This document shows positions 12,131-23,377 of a stretch of DNA of 64,000 bases, piece by piece. The stretch is taken from positions 52,376,567 to 52,440,566 of the forward strand of contig JAPXFY010000013.1 in the NCBI GenBank assembly GCA_030674185.1. Direction: 5' to 3'. Position 1 is the stretch's first letter. Every line of letters begins with the position of its first letter. The notes beneath the pieces were generated by a model, which worked only from the letters and a program-made list of their open reading frames with translations, did no database searches and was not told the origin of the DNA. The stretch comes from Monoplex corrugatus (lineage: Eukaryota; Mollusca; Gastropoda; Littorinimorpha; Ranellidae). Made by a program: the position numbers and the translations under genes.

Positions 12131-12132
12131 TA

Positions 12133-12503
12133 TTCCTTTTAGCCCAGCCGACTAAAGCCATATCAAGGCTAACACCACGTCAAAAACGACAACCAGGTGA
12201 AGCTAAAAGACAACAGTTAAAAACCATGCTCACTGTTAACCTTACAAGTCTAAACTGCAATTAAAAGAAAAACATCCTCAGACAAAAAAAACATATCAGG
12301 TGAAATCTGTTGATCTCTTGTAAAAACTGGAAAATTACATCCGGAGGGACGTCTTGAAGAGGATCTTTAAGGAGTCCAGCGTGTAGTGCTTATGTCTCAC
12401 ATCGTACAAGTCCTAGCAATCAAGGAGGTGTCTGATGCTCAATGGCTCGTCACATGGTATACACCACAGTGCTTCTTCATTTTTTGAAAGGTACGAATGT
12501 GTG
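12133..12503 (-). mobile_element. I-clade LINE 3'-end fragment, 5'-truncated
   Basis: Matches the last 370 or so bases of the larger element at 12735-13110. The shared landmarks on the + strand are agcccagccgactaaagcc, gatctcttgtaaaaactgg and cacatcgtacaagtcc. It is truncated near 12503 and sits just left of the (TATG)n tract next to the larger copy. Confidence 0.8.
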
Positions 12504-12559
12504 TGTAACTTACACTCACTGATCACAGGCCATCACATTTTATTGCAAGAATCTCAATG

Positions 12560-12730
12560 TATGTATATATGTATATGTATGTATGAGTGTATGTATGTAT
12601 GTATGTATGTATGTGTGTATGTATGTATGTATGTATGTATGTATGTATGTATGTATGTGTGTATGTACGTATGTACGTATGTATGTACGTATGTATGTAT
12701 GTATGTATGTGTGTATGTATGTATGTATGT
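12560..12730. repeat. (TATG)n microsatellite, left block
   Basis: TATG repeats with irregular tgtgtatgtacgtatgtacg variants at 12655-12690. The same variant pattern recurs in the right block at 19312-19540, on the other side of the LINE. Confidence 0.95.
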
Positions 12731-12899
12731 TCAATTCAATTCAATTCATATTGCTTATAGCCCAGACGACCACTAGAGCCATATCAGGGCTAACACCACG
12801 TCAAAAAGAAAAGAACAACCCGTTAAGATAAACAGATAAAAACCATGCTCACCGTCAACCTTGCAAATCTAAAATGCCATTAAAGAAAAACACGTAAAA

Positions 12900-14303
12900 T
12901 TACATCAAGTGAAATCTATTGATCTCTTGTAAAAACTGGAAAATTGCATCAGGAGGGACGTCTCGGAAGAGCTCCTTTAAGGAATCTGCCGTGTAGTGCT
13001 TTTGTCTCACATCGTACAAGTCCCAGCAATCGAGGAGGTGTCGGATGCTCAACGGCTCATCACACGGTATACACCATGGTGCTTCTTCATTTTTCAAAAG
13101 GTACGAGTGAGTGTAGGATGTGTGACCCGTGCGTAATCTACATAACACTGTCTCTTTCTTACGGTTTCCTGCAGCAGATGGGAGAATTTCTGTCAGGTTA
13201 GGGCGGATTTGGAAGAGTTTGTTATCTGTCTGTTTATTCCAATTCTCCTGCCACAGGTTTCTTACGTAACTGTGTACTTTCGATTTGACATATGTGTAAG
13301 GGATCACGGACTTAGACATCTTTGCCATTGTAGCCTTCTTGGCCAGGTAATCAGCCTTTTCATTGCCTCCAATACCAATATGGCCAGGAATCCAGGCAAA
13401 AACAATGTTGTAACCGTCATTTGCTAAAGTAGAATACAGTTCAAAGAACTTCACAAGTTCAGGGTGACTAATGTTTCGGCAAGCGATTGTCTGCAAAGCA
13501 GAAAGGGAGTCAGAAAAAATGAGAAACTCTTTGTGTTTGGATTGGGACACCATTTTTAGTGCCAAAACCAGAGCAGTCAGTTCACCAGTGTAAACCGAAC
13601 TGTCAGATGGAATACGTTTTGAAAATGCTCCATTGGGACTCTCGGAGCAGAAGGCAGCGGCAGCCACACCTTCATCACACTTGGACCCATCAGTGAAGAT
13701 TCTGCGGGATGATGGAGATTTTTCACACAATTCCACATAAAACGATTTGTACGCCAGTGCACTGGTATTGTCTTTACGGAAGGAGGCAAGATCAAAACAG
13801 ACCTTCGGTGTTTTCAACGTCCATGGTGGATTATCTGGAAATTTGGAGAAGTCGTTAACAACTGCTAAATTTATATCTGCCTTTTCCAAATGGGGACGGA
13901 TACGCAGCCCCAAAGGAGGAGTCACTTTTGGATGTTTTTCAAAGTCACTTTCAAATCTGGGGTTGAAGACACAGTCGTAAGCTGGGTTTTTCGGTTCAGA
14001 GAACAGTTTCAAACAGAAATTTAAACTTAGTTTCAGTCTACGGTTGCTCAGGGAAGGCTCCCCTGCCTCTGCATACAAACTATACACAGGAGTTGTTCTG
14101 AATGCACCAAGACATAGGCGCAGCCCTTGATGGTGAATGGGATCAAGTGCCTTTAGGTACGACGCTCTCGCAGACCCATATACTACACATCCATAGTCCA
14201 GTTTAGAGCGAATTAAAGCTCTGTACAGGTGTAGTAACGTTTTCTTGTCGGCACCCCAGTCTGTATGACTACAACTCGAAGAATATTCAGAGCTTTCTGG
14301 CAA
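12900..14303 (-). pseudogene. I-clade LINE ORF2, RT C-terminus and RNase H
   Basis: A 467-codon open frame, the longest in the window. The first part (YRALIRSKLDYGCVVYGSA, then LDPIHHQGLRLCLGAFRT) is the thumb/connection region after the RT. RNase H follows with its acidic residues visible: IFTDGSKCDEG (D), YTGELTALVLALK (E), IFSDSLSALQT (D) and WIPGHIGIGGNEKADYLAKK (last H/D region). It ends with a Cys/His-containing tail (CDEPLSIRHLLDCW) typical of this group. The frame is intact, but it is detached from the RT core by a frameshift near 14250. Confidence 0.85.
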
Positions 14304-15600
14304 GATGTTTTTATATGTTGGATATGACTGAGAGAGTTCAACTTTTCATCAAAAATCAAGCCCAGAAATTTAGCTTCTTTTACAGCTGGGATGATGCACT
14401 TTTCCAGACGAAGTTCTGGAGCAGCAAAGAATTCTCGCAGGTTATGAAAGTGAATACACTGTGTTTTGGTTGCGGAAAAGGTAAAGCCATTTGTCTCTGC
14501 CCACTGCTGGATCTTATCTACACACAACTGCAGCCGTCGCTGAACGCCTGCATAGAAGCTTCCACTTGCGTAAACTGCAAAATCGTCCACAAACAGGGAG
14601 AAGTCCGAGCCCTGCTGTACTGATTTGACTATGTTGATGATCTTGAGACTGAACAGCGCAGGAGAGAGAATGCTCCCTTGTGGTACACCCAGCTCTTGCC
14701 CATGGATGTCCGACAGAGTAGTACCAACCCGCACTTGAAACTGCCTATCGGCCAAAAACTTTTAGATAAACGTAGGTAGGTGACCCCTAAAACCCAATTC
14801 GTGTAGATCCATAAGAATTCCTGATTTCCAAGTGGTATCATAGGCTTTCTCTAAATCAAAGAAGATAGCCACTACATGCTGTTTCTGCAGAAATGCATTA
14901 CGGATGGTTGTTTCAAGACGAATTAAATATCTACTGTGGAATGGTGCTTGCGAAAACCGCATTGTTCTTTGGCCAAGATGCCGTCATTCTCCAGTTTCCA
15001 CATCAGTCTCTTATTGACCATTTTCTCCATCACTTTGCACAGACAACTGGTTAGGGCTATTGGCCGGTAATTGGATGGATTAGATACATCCTTTCCAGGT
15101 TTAGGTATAGGGACGATCAGGGCTTTCCGCCATGAGGAAGGAAAGAATCCTGTCGTCCATATGAAATTGTACACTTTCAACAGAATGTCCAAACCCTTTT
15201 CCGGGAGATGCTTCACCAGTTGATAACGAACTTCATCCAAGCCAGGAGAAGAGTCAGAGCAAGTCACAAGAGCGTCTTTTAATTCTCATAATGTCAGTGG
15301 AAGATTGTACTCTTCTGTGTTATCAGAGACGAAGTTACAAGCTCTTTTTTCTTTCACCGATTTGTGTTTCCGGAAGACCACCGATTTATTTGCTGAGGAT
15401 GAGTTCTTTTCGATGGTAGATGCCAACATGTTAGAGACAGCTTTTTTGTCAGTAATCAGACAATCTGACACTTTTAGATGGTGAACAGAGGGACAGGTGT
15501 TTTTCCCTTTAATTTGTTTGATAATTTTCCATACTTTCTTTTTAGGAGTTCGGGATGTCAGTTTCGAGCAGAAGTTTCTCCAGGACTGTTGTTTGTTTCT
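14213..15600 (-). pseudogene. I-clade LINE ORF2, reverse transcriptase core (three frame pieces)
   Basis: Three successive minus-strand pieces give the RT. At 14923-15600: SPGLDEVRYQLVKHLPEKG, PSSWRKALIVPIPKPGKD, NYRPIALTSCLCKVMEK and CGFRKHHSTVD. At 14762-14962: FFDLEKAYDTTWKSG. At 14213-14755: GVPQGSILSPALF and the catalytic box LFVDDFAVY. The YADD-type box and the other RT motifs are present, but frame changes occur at about 14945 and 14758. Upstream text (RNKQQSWRNFCSKL, PKKKVWKIIKQIKG) is the usual linker between endonuclease and RT. Confidence 0.85.
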
Positions 15601-15619
15601 TTTAAAGATGTATCTTGAC

Positions 15620-15848
15620 TTTGGAGGAAGAAAGGGCCTTGCAGAGTGATGATCCAGTAAACACTCTGACGCAGATCATCATGAGCTGTGCCAAACGAGC
15701 AATTCCCACATCATCAAAGAAAGCGCACATGCCTAAAACTCCGTGGTTTATCTTAGAATGTAAACGGATAAAACAAGAACGCAAGAAAGCTCAACGTCGC
15801 GTGTTTCAAAGTCCATCGGCAGACAATGTTCGAGCTCATCAAAAACCT
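15620..15848 (+). repeat. Inverted copy of LINE ORF2 target sequence (left arm)
   Basis: The + strand reads EEERALQSDDPVNTLTQ, then AKRAIPTSSKKAHMPKTPWF and RVFQSPSADNVRAHQK. The same protein text is on the minus strand at 16867-17090, with only a few base changes. The two arms of about 224 bp face each other around the CR1 insertion at 15849-16857. Confidence 0.9.
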
Positions 15849-16535
15849 GATCGTCCCTATACCTCGGTTTTGTCTTTGACCATAATCTCTCCATGCACCA
15901 GCACATCATCAAAACATGTCAGGCTGCATACATCGAACTTAGACGCATTAATTCTATTAGACACTACCTTACATTAGACGCAACCAAGACGTTAGTTACT
16001 GCATGCATTCTGTCTAGGTTAGATTATTGCAATTCACTCCTTGCGGGTTGCCCTCAGAAACATCTCAAACATTTGCAACAAGTTCAGAACTCTGCAGCTA
16101 AACTCATCTTCAAGGCACGTAGGTCACAGCACTGCACACCCCTGTTTCAGACACTGCACTGGCTCCCGGTTGAACAAAGAATAAAATACAAGATTTGCTG
16201 CCTTTGTTATCACATCATTTCTGGAACTGCTCCTGACTATCTCTCTGAACTCTTGACTGTCTACGTACCTTCTCGATCACTCCGCTCTTCTGTGGATGAC
16301 AAGAAGTTTCGTGTGCCAAAATATAACAGAGAAACTCACGGTGGTAGAGCCTTTGCAGTTTTTGCTGTTCAGACATGGAACTTGTTGCCTCAGTCCGTCC
16401 GCCACTCTAAAACTCTACCATCTTTCAAAACAAGTTTAAAAACTTACTTCTTTAAACAGTGTTTTTCCTGATTTTGGCTAGTGGGTTGATCCTGCTTGAC
16501 ATTCTGGATGAAATTGTGCACAATGGGGTGTATGC

Positions 16536-16591
<56 letters not shown>

Positions 16592-16857
16592 TGTGTGGTG
16601 GTGTGTTGTGTGTGTGTGTGTTGTGTGTGTGTGTTTGAAAATGGGGGGAGAGGGGTGGGCGGGGGGGGGGGGTGAGAGGGAGAGAGATTATTTGGTGTGT
16701 CTGTGTGGTTGTTGATTTCCTGTGGATAGTTTTTGATGAGTTTGTTTGTATTGTAGCCTGTTATTTGGTTTATATATGTATGGTTTATTGATGTAAAGCG
16801 CTTTGAGGTTTCGGAAAGCGCTCTATAAATGCACTATTATTATTATTATTATTATTG
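15849..16857 (+). mobile_element. CR1/L2-type LINE 3' fragment nested in the I-clade LINE
   Basis: The + strand encodes the RT C-terminal half: LGFVFDHNLSMHQHIIKT, then SRLDYCNSLLAGCPQKHL, QNSAAKLIFKARR, LHWLPVEQRIKYKICCLCY and RAFAVFAVQTWNLLPQSVR, stopping at 16469-16471. The 3' UTR holds (TG)n at 16541-16590 and ends gcgctctataaatgcac(TTA)n, the usual CR1-like tail. The 5' end is truncated within the RT. Its 5' junction is fused to an inverted copy of target DNA. Confidence 0.85.
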
Positions 16858-16866
16858 CTCGTAGTT

Positions 16867-17090
16867 TTTGATGAGCTCGAACATTGTCTGCCGATGGACT
16901 TTGAAACACGCGACGTTGAGCTTTCTTGCGTTCTTGTTTTATCCGTTTACATTCTAAGATAAACCACGGAGTTTTAGGCATGTGCGCTTTCTTTGATGAT
17001 GTGGGAATTGCTCGTTTGGCACAGCTCATGATGATCTGCGTCAAAGTGTTTACTGGATCATCACTCTGCAAGGACCTTTCTTCCTCCAAA
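16867..17090 (-). repeat. LINE ORF2 linker segment, right arm of the inverted pair
   Basis: Original-orientation copy of the segment duplicated at 15620-15848. It belongs to the I-clade LINE ORF2, just after the endonuclease. Confidence 0.9.
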
Positions 17091-18577
17091 TCACTCGGAC
17101 AGCCCTCTCGAACAAATCCCAGTCAGCCCTACGGAAAACAAAGCGCTCCGGTAGAGACTCGTGTCCAACGCTTGGATTTGATAAGACAACTGGAAGATGG
17201 TCACTTCCATGCAGATCATCCAGAACTTTCCACTCATAGTCCAAAACCAGCGAAGCATCACACACTGATAAATCCAAACAAGAAAGTGTACCTTTTGCGG
17301 GATGGATATATAAATAATTATAATAATTACAATATTTATATAGCGCAAAATCTTGATAAAATCAAATCTAAGCGCTGAAACAGACACACACACACGGCTA
17401 TAAACGGGAGAAAGAATAAAAGCAATGAAAAGTATAGAGAGCAAACAGACACACCACACACGCACAAAAAAGCATCGCACGACACGCACGACACACACAC
17501 ACCACACACACACCACACACACACACACACACACGCACACACACACACACACACACACATGCACACGGCTATAAATGGGGAGAAAGAATAAAAGCAATGG
17601 AAAAGTATAGAGAGCATAATTATTATATACAATTATATATTACAATGTGACTCCCCTCCGAGTGGAGACAGGCTGCAGAGGGGATTGAGTGAGGTCAGGA
17701 TTTTATGCAGAGGAGAAAAGGTGAGTTTTGAGAGCGGACTTGAAGGAGACAAAAGTAGGTTGCTGACGGACTGAGAGAGGAAGTTTGTTCCAGGAAAGTG
17801 GACCAGAAACAGAGAAGGCTCGTGGACCATAGGTATTGAGCTTAGTGCTGGAAAGTGAAAAGTCAGAGGATCGGAGGCAGAGCGGAGGGTACATGAGGGA
17901 ACATAGATCTCAAGTGGGCTTGACAGGTAATCGGGGGCTGCATTATTGAGGCTTTTGTAGCACATGGTGTCTATTTTGTACTGTATGCGCTTTGATACAG
18001 GGAGCCAGTGAAGTTGTGCCAGGAGAGGAGATATGTGGTCAGTTTTTTTCTTTTTGAGTACCATCGTTCCCAAACCATCGTTTAAACAGCATAAGTTTAA
18101 ATCGCAGAAGACATCTTCAAGCAAGAGACCTTGCGCTGAAGTATCTTCACTACCCCAAAGCGGGGAATGGCCATTCAAATCGCCGAGCAACAGAAAAGGT
18201 TTGGGAAGTTCCTCAATCAAATCAACCATTCTTCTTTTGTAACAGCAACAGATGGAGGGAGGTACACAGAGCAAATGGTTAATGTTTTGTTTAGAGATAC
18301 CCTTGCCGCCACTGCTTGCAAACTGGTGTTCAGATTAATAGAACTAAACAAAACAGACCTATGTAGCAGCAAACATAACTCCACCCGTTATTCCTCCATC
18401 TTTCGGTTGTGCTGGTTTGGAAACAATGTTGAAATTCATTAATGAAAAACTCTTTCCTTCGCGTATTAATGTTTCTTGAAAAGCCACTACAGCATGCGGC
18501 AGGTCACGGCAAAGTAGCTGGAGCTCCTCTAGATTGGCGTAGACACCTCGTATGTTCCAATGGACTATAGACTGCAT
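17050..18577 (-). pseudogene. I-clade LINE endonuclease domain, split by a nested LINE
   Basis: The N-terminus at 18359-18577 reads IVHWNIRGVYANLEELQLL and AVVAFQETLIREGKSF, the AP-endonuclease start with the WN and QET motifs. At 18060-18274 it continues LPKPFLLLGDLNGHSPLWGS and CDLNLCCLNDGLGT, with the GDLNGH active-site motif. The domain resumes on the far side of the insertion at 17050-17310 with YIHPAKGTLSCLDLSVCDAS and LDDLHGSDHLPVVL, carrying the SDH motif. The insertion at 17311-18058 and frame breaks inactivate it. Confidence 0.85.
17311..18058 (-). mobile_element. L2/CR1-type LINE family Z, copy A (nested, 5'-truncated)
   Basis: The minus strand encodes DHISPLLAQLHWLPVSKRI, MCYKSLNNAAPDYL and SWNKLPLSVRQQPT, followed by a 3' UTR with (AC)n. 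It ends gcgctatataaatattgtaatt plus (ATT)n, seen at 17311-17360 on the + strand. The same family occurs at 45326, 45764, 55848 and 61131. The 5' end breaks at ctttttgagtac next to the LINE endonuclease. Confidence 0.9.
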
Positions 18578-18588
18578 TATTGGCGGAA

Positions 18589-19307
18589 TTATACGGACCT
18601 GACGGCTGACCTGCCTGCAGGAAGCCCGGGCTTAGGCCCTTCAAGTGCTGGAGGAGGGTTCTTCATTTCCTGTGGAGCTGCTCCCGGATGGCCGGGGCGG
18701 GAGGGCGGGTTTACCAGGGAGACTGGGTTTCCCTGGGTTGCCAGCATTGACTGCTTTTGGCTGTTGAACAGCCTGGGAGGCAGCGGTTTTAACGCCCCCG
18801 CTGAGGGCCTTTGTGTCTTGCAACGTTTCAAAATTTCGTCTTTGTCCATGTTATTTCTGTTTGACAGGCTATGGATACTTGAACTGTTTTGACTACCGAC
18901 GCGTAACTTTTGGTAGAAAAACTGCTGCCCTCTACCAACCGTTTGGCTTCGTGAAAAGGTTTTTTTTTCTCTCCAGTTTTCAGTCGTTGAATGGCTTGTT
19001 CCTTTTGCCATACGGGGCAATCTTTCGAGGATGATGGATGGTTACCTCCACAATTTATGCTGTTTAGTGGATCGTCGCATCTCCCCTCATGTGCCTCCTT
19101 GGCGCACATGGCACACTTTTCTGTTTCTGTGCATCTGTCCTTGATGTGGCCGAACTTGTGACAACGGAAGCAGCGCATTGGTGATGGCACATACGACGAC
19201 ACTTTTACCTTCAAGTATCCAACTTTCAAGTCTTGGGGTATAGTAGGAGAGCAAAATGTGAGAAAGAGCGTGTTTGTAGGGATTTTGTCGGACCCTTTCC
19301 GGAACAT
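18589..19307 (-). pseudogene. I-clade LINE ORF1 (gag-like) with zinc knuckles
   Basis: Minus-strand ORF1 remains. MRCFRCHKFGHIKDRC and CAMCAKEAHEGRCDDP are CCHC-type knuckles, and a third degenerate one reads INCGGNHPSSSKDCPVW. Lys-rich linkers and a Pro-rich tail (KPALPPRPSG) follow. These proteins bind the element's RNA (family knowledge). The 5' end is missing; the frame runs straight into (CATA)n at 19312. Confidence 0.8.
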
Positions 19308-19311
19308 GGCC

Positions 19312-19540
19312 CGTATGTATGTATGTATGTATGTATGTATGTGTGTGTGTATGTAGTATGTGTGTATGTACGTATGTGTAGTATGTATGTATGTATGTAT
19401 GTATGTATGTATGTATGTATGTGTGTATGTACGTATGTACGTATGTATGTATGTATGTATGTATGTATGTATGTAGTATGTATGTGTGTATGTATGTATG
19501 TATGTATGTATGTATGTATGTATGTATGTATGTATGTGTA
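19312..19540. repeat. (TATG)n microsatellite, right block
   Basis: TATG repeats with tagtatg interruptions and the variant gtgtgtatgtacgtatgtacg at 19418-19450, as in the left block at 12560-12730. Confidence 0.95.
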
Positions 19541-19699
19541 TTTATTGTTAAGAAGCTATCCAAGATAAGAACCTGTCCAGAATAAAAAACCCTTTTCCCC
19601 CTTGTCTCATCCTGCAGGAAGCTGGTAGACACTGGCAGGATGGGGAAGTGAGAGGTGTTAATTTTAAAGGTTTTATGAAGGAATGAAATCCCATAATGA

Positions 19700-19772
19700 T
19701 GAGTATGACGGCAAAGTTGGTTAGGACAGCGGACAGAAAGTTTGAGTTCGATCCTTCCTGGATAGCACTTTT
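19700..19772 (+). repeat. tRNA-derived SINE head or pseudo-tRNA
   Basis: The A-box-like ggcaaagttggttagg is followed by a B-box gagttcgatcc (19744-19754) at tRNA spacing, then a T run. The stems do not form a proper cloverleaf, so this is not a working tRNA. Confidence 0.5.
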
Positions 19773-19807
19773 TTTTCCTTCTTGTTATTCTCTTATCTTC
19801 CAACATA

Positions 19808-20047
19808 CCTGAACCAGAAAAAACACGAAAAAAGAATCAGAACGCGTATTTAATACAACCAGTCAAGACAGCAGCAAATTTTCGGCCAACTGGCCTTTGT
19901 CAAACGTAAGATTACAAACAAACACCAAATACAAAAATTAAGAGAAAAGACTGAAACTTCCCTGCTGCTTTGGCCAGTGTGAGAAAAGGACACTGGTTGT
20001 ATTAAATAAGTGTTCTGATTCTTTTTTCTTTTTTCTTCTGGTTCCTG
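19808..20047. mobile_element. Fold-back element with about 56-bp inverted arms
   Basis: The left arm at 19808-19864 contains aagaatcagaacgcg and tatttaatacaaccagt. The right arm at 19992-20047 contains the complements actggttgtattaaata and tgttctgattctttttt. The loop is about 127 bp. A single arm recurs at 49628-49673 (gtgttctgattctattt, then tctggttcctg). Confidence 0.7.
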
Positions 20048-20130
20048 TTTGCTTGAACGTGGGCAGTCACACTTGTTTTGGATTCCAACATACGTGCAGA
20101 CTTGCTTGCACCAAATGTATAGATAGATAG

Positions 20131-20220
<90 letters not shown>

Positions 20221-20250
20221 GTGTATGTGCTTGTGTGTGTGTGTGTGCAT
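20131..20250. repeat. (TG)n microsatellite
   Basis: A long TG run followed by mixed TG/TA and (TA)n to about 20345. Confidence 0.95.
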
Positions 20251-20345
20251 GTACGTACATATATAATCCACATACGTTATATATATACACACACACAGAT
20301 TATATATATATATATACATGTATATATATACTACACACATATATG

Positions 20346-21131
20346 TATGAGAGAGAGAGATGCAGATGTATAGACACGCAAAGCATGAAACATGCACATA
20401 GGATCTTATAAGATGTAAGCCATGTCAGTCTTCAGTGGAATCTGGAAACAAGAAGTTAATCAGTATACACTCCCATTGATGACAGAGTATGCAGACTACA
20501 TAGGAACATGATGTCTGCACAGTGTAGATCAAAAAACATGCATACATACATCCATGGAAAACACTGCTTGGAAAGGGGGAGAAAATCATTAATTGCCACA
20601 CATCCGACACTTCAAACACATCACAAACGCACAGTGTACATTTATGACAGAGATAACACCACATTTGTGTACATGATATCTTGCCACAAACCAGCTTTAA
20701 TGAACGAACATCTCCAATGTTCATGACCATCTCATGTTAGTCCTCCACAGAATCAGGAAATCAGAAAGTGCATCACAACCAAAATCAGTCAATCTCCAAT
20801 ATATCTTGCATCTTGGTCTGTCGATTTCCATGTACACCTTGCACCCTCTGTACAATGCCAGGGTCAGAAATGAACACAAACAGAACATTGAAAGTCAAGC
20901 TAAACATCTAAAGAAATTTCTAAGATCAAAACAATAAGTATTTGATTCAAAATTGAAAAAAAATTAAGCAGAGTACACACACACGCACACATGTACACAC
21001 ACTCGAGATATCCTTGTACACAATTTCCATAAAAGTCTTGAGGCAAATATTTATTCTGTCAAGTCCGAAGACCAACACCAAATAAATCAATGGTTGCATT
21101 CTACTTTCAAGCACATATGCGCGCGCGCGCG

Positions 21132-21165
<34 letters not shown>

Positions 21166-22440
21166 CTGACCCTTGACAAGATTTTTATTAATTTTTTAAA
21201 ATTTATTGATTTATTTATTTATGTATGTACATATCTGTTTGTTTATTCATTGATTTATTTATTTACTTTGATCTTTAAGCAACTTTTGATTTCATACTGA
21301 AAGCAGCACGGCATGACTGGAATTTGAACCCTTCCACTCCCACTAGCTTCCTGCAAGAAAGCTGCTGAAAGAGCGAAGGATTACTGCTGACAAAGTGCCT
21401 TATCTGGTATAGTTTTCTCACACTATTTACGTCAGAAATGCATGTTAAAATCCAGTCCCAGACTATTTATGTCAGAAATGTACGTTACAATCCATTCCCA
21501 GATCATCGTAGTCTCGGTCATGATCTATGTAACTTTTCAAGTATACATTCTTGTTCAATTTGATGTTCTTCATCAAGAACAAGTCATACATATTACTCTG
21601 CCCATGTACTAAAATATTAGGATTATGAAACAGTGACAGAAATTTCATCTTGTGTGTGAAACAGTGACAGAAATTTCATGCAAGATGATAAAAAACTTTT
21701 AAGACAGACAAAAGCCACAGAAAACGATTTTTTTTTTTACAAGAACAGCCCAAAGGTCTATATTATCCAATTCTGTTCAGGTAACTGATCAACAGCGCTT
21801 TCATAAAGCAGCACAAACTTGTGTACATTTATAAGTTTTCCACCTATCAGCCACAATTTAAAAAAAAAAATCAAATTGACTGAAATAACGCTTAATACAC
21901 TTAGAGGTAAAAATGAATATTGTTACTAACACATTCAAAAAAAGAAAACATTCAATAGCTCTTGGACTCACTACAAGACACAAACACCAATCACCCTCTC
22001 CTACTTCTTAAATTCTTTTACAATGGCCGACGCGCAACATGAGAAGCTCCCAGCTTTGGATCGTCAGTATTTACTTTGGGTCGTCAGTATTTACTTCCCT
22101 GCTGATGCAGCATTTTCAATGCTTTTTTAAAAATTTACTTTACAGCTACTAATGAATGGTTAAAGGTTAAATATTTGGTATTGCTATGATCTTTGCGAGC
22201 ACACTATTTTTTAAATAAGAGTTTCCAAAAGGTATATGCATTATTATGACAAGAACAAAGTACGTGACCGAGCATAAACCAGATGCATGTTTAAGTCTCA
22301 GTAATAACTACGGAAGTCTAAAGGAACCTTTGAAACCTTAACCTCCTAGTTTGCCTTTCTCTCTCTTTCTCTCTCCCTCTCTCTCACACATACACACACG
22401 CCAACACACACAATTCACACAAATATACATACACGTTCTT
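20346..22440. other. Intergenic, no gene recognised
   Basis: AT-rich DNA with short duplications: ctatttatgtcagaaatg near 21424 and 21463, and aaacagtgacagaaatttc near 21625 and 21658. There is (GC)n/(AC)n at 21119-21162 and a half copy of the TTAA MITE text (actcccactagcttcctgc) near 21334. No supported reading frame. Confidence 0.4.
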
Positions 22441-22454
22441 ACACACAAATACAT

Positions 22455-22495
<41 letters not shown>

Positions 22496-22867
22496 GGTCA
22501 ATGCAGATAATTTTTAACACCTCCTGAAAGGGTACATTCCTTCGTCTAGCATGCATTTTGTAAAGGAAGAAAGAGCCAGACCTAAAACATCGCACTGAAA
22601 TTTCCTGGTTAGGGGATCACTTTGATTGTTATCATTTAGGCCATCAAGTTTAAATCTACACCAACAAAACAGTTCTTTAGCTAAAAACCTGTTAAACAGC
22701 GCTGATGGTTATGTTCCTGATATTCATTACAGAGAAAGCTGGCACTATTTGGCTAGTTCAGCTGAGAGGACAGCTGCCTTTACCGGCACCAGGGTGAAGT
22801 GCGTCAGGAGGGAATTTCGTCAGCAACAGCTCCTGAGAGCTGGTGTATTGTGAAAAAGTTAAAAAAT

Positions 22868-22920
<53 letters not shown>

Positions 22921-23313
22921 GAATATCAAAATGATAAAGCAATAAACTACCTCTAAAAGTTATGTTCTCGACACATTCAGTCATAAAAACATGAAGAACA
23001 GATTTTTTTTTTCCAAATAAGCTTAACCCCTTCGCTGCTACTGATTTTGACAATGATGTATGCTAAGAAAATTCCCAGAAAATTTGAAAAATTACACCTA
23101 CAATTTATATTTCCTCATATCTTAAAAAATATTGAAGTATACATAAGATAAATGGAAAATGAACAAAGATTCTTTTCGTAAAAATATAATTTGCAACTGT
23201 TGGGCCAGACTGTCAAATATTATTCCTGAAATGTCACGTTCCTGTTATTCACAAAGTTATTCTCTCCTCCTCCCTCCCTCCCTCACACACACATACACAC
23301 ACACACACACACA

Positions 23314-23377
<64 letters not shown>

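Larger units (their letters stand above)
12735..19312 (-). mobile_element. I-clade non-LTR retrotransposon (gag, EN, RT, RNase H), interrupted
   Basis: Minus-strand LINE read from 19312 (5', truncated) to 12735 (3', (TTGAA)n tail). The order of parts is an ORF1 with CCHC zinc knuckles (18589-19307), an AP endonuclease (17050-18577), a reverse transcriptase (14213-15600) and RNase H (12900-14303). RNase H plus a gag with zinc knuckles places it near the I/Nimb group. Two later LINE insertions (15620-16857 and 17311-18058) and several frame breaks make it inactive. Without the insertions it is about 4.6 kb. Both ends abut (TATG)n tracts that share irregular variants, so it probably landed inside one microsatellite. 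Confidence 0.85.

Noticed and set aside
12435..12831. Poly-YVCM and poly-HTYI frames over the TATG tracts (also at 19233-19806)
   Set aside because: Tetranucleotide repeat artefacts that run into unrelated flanks.
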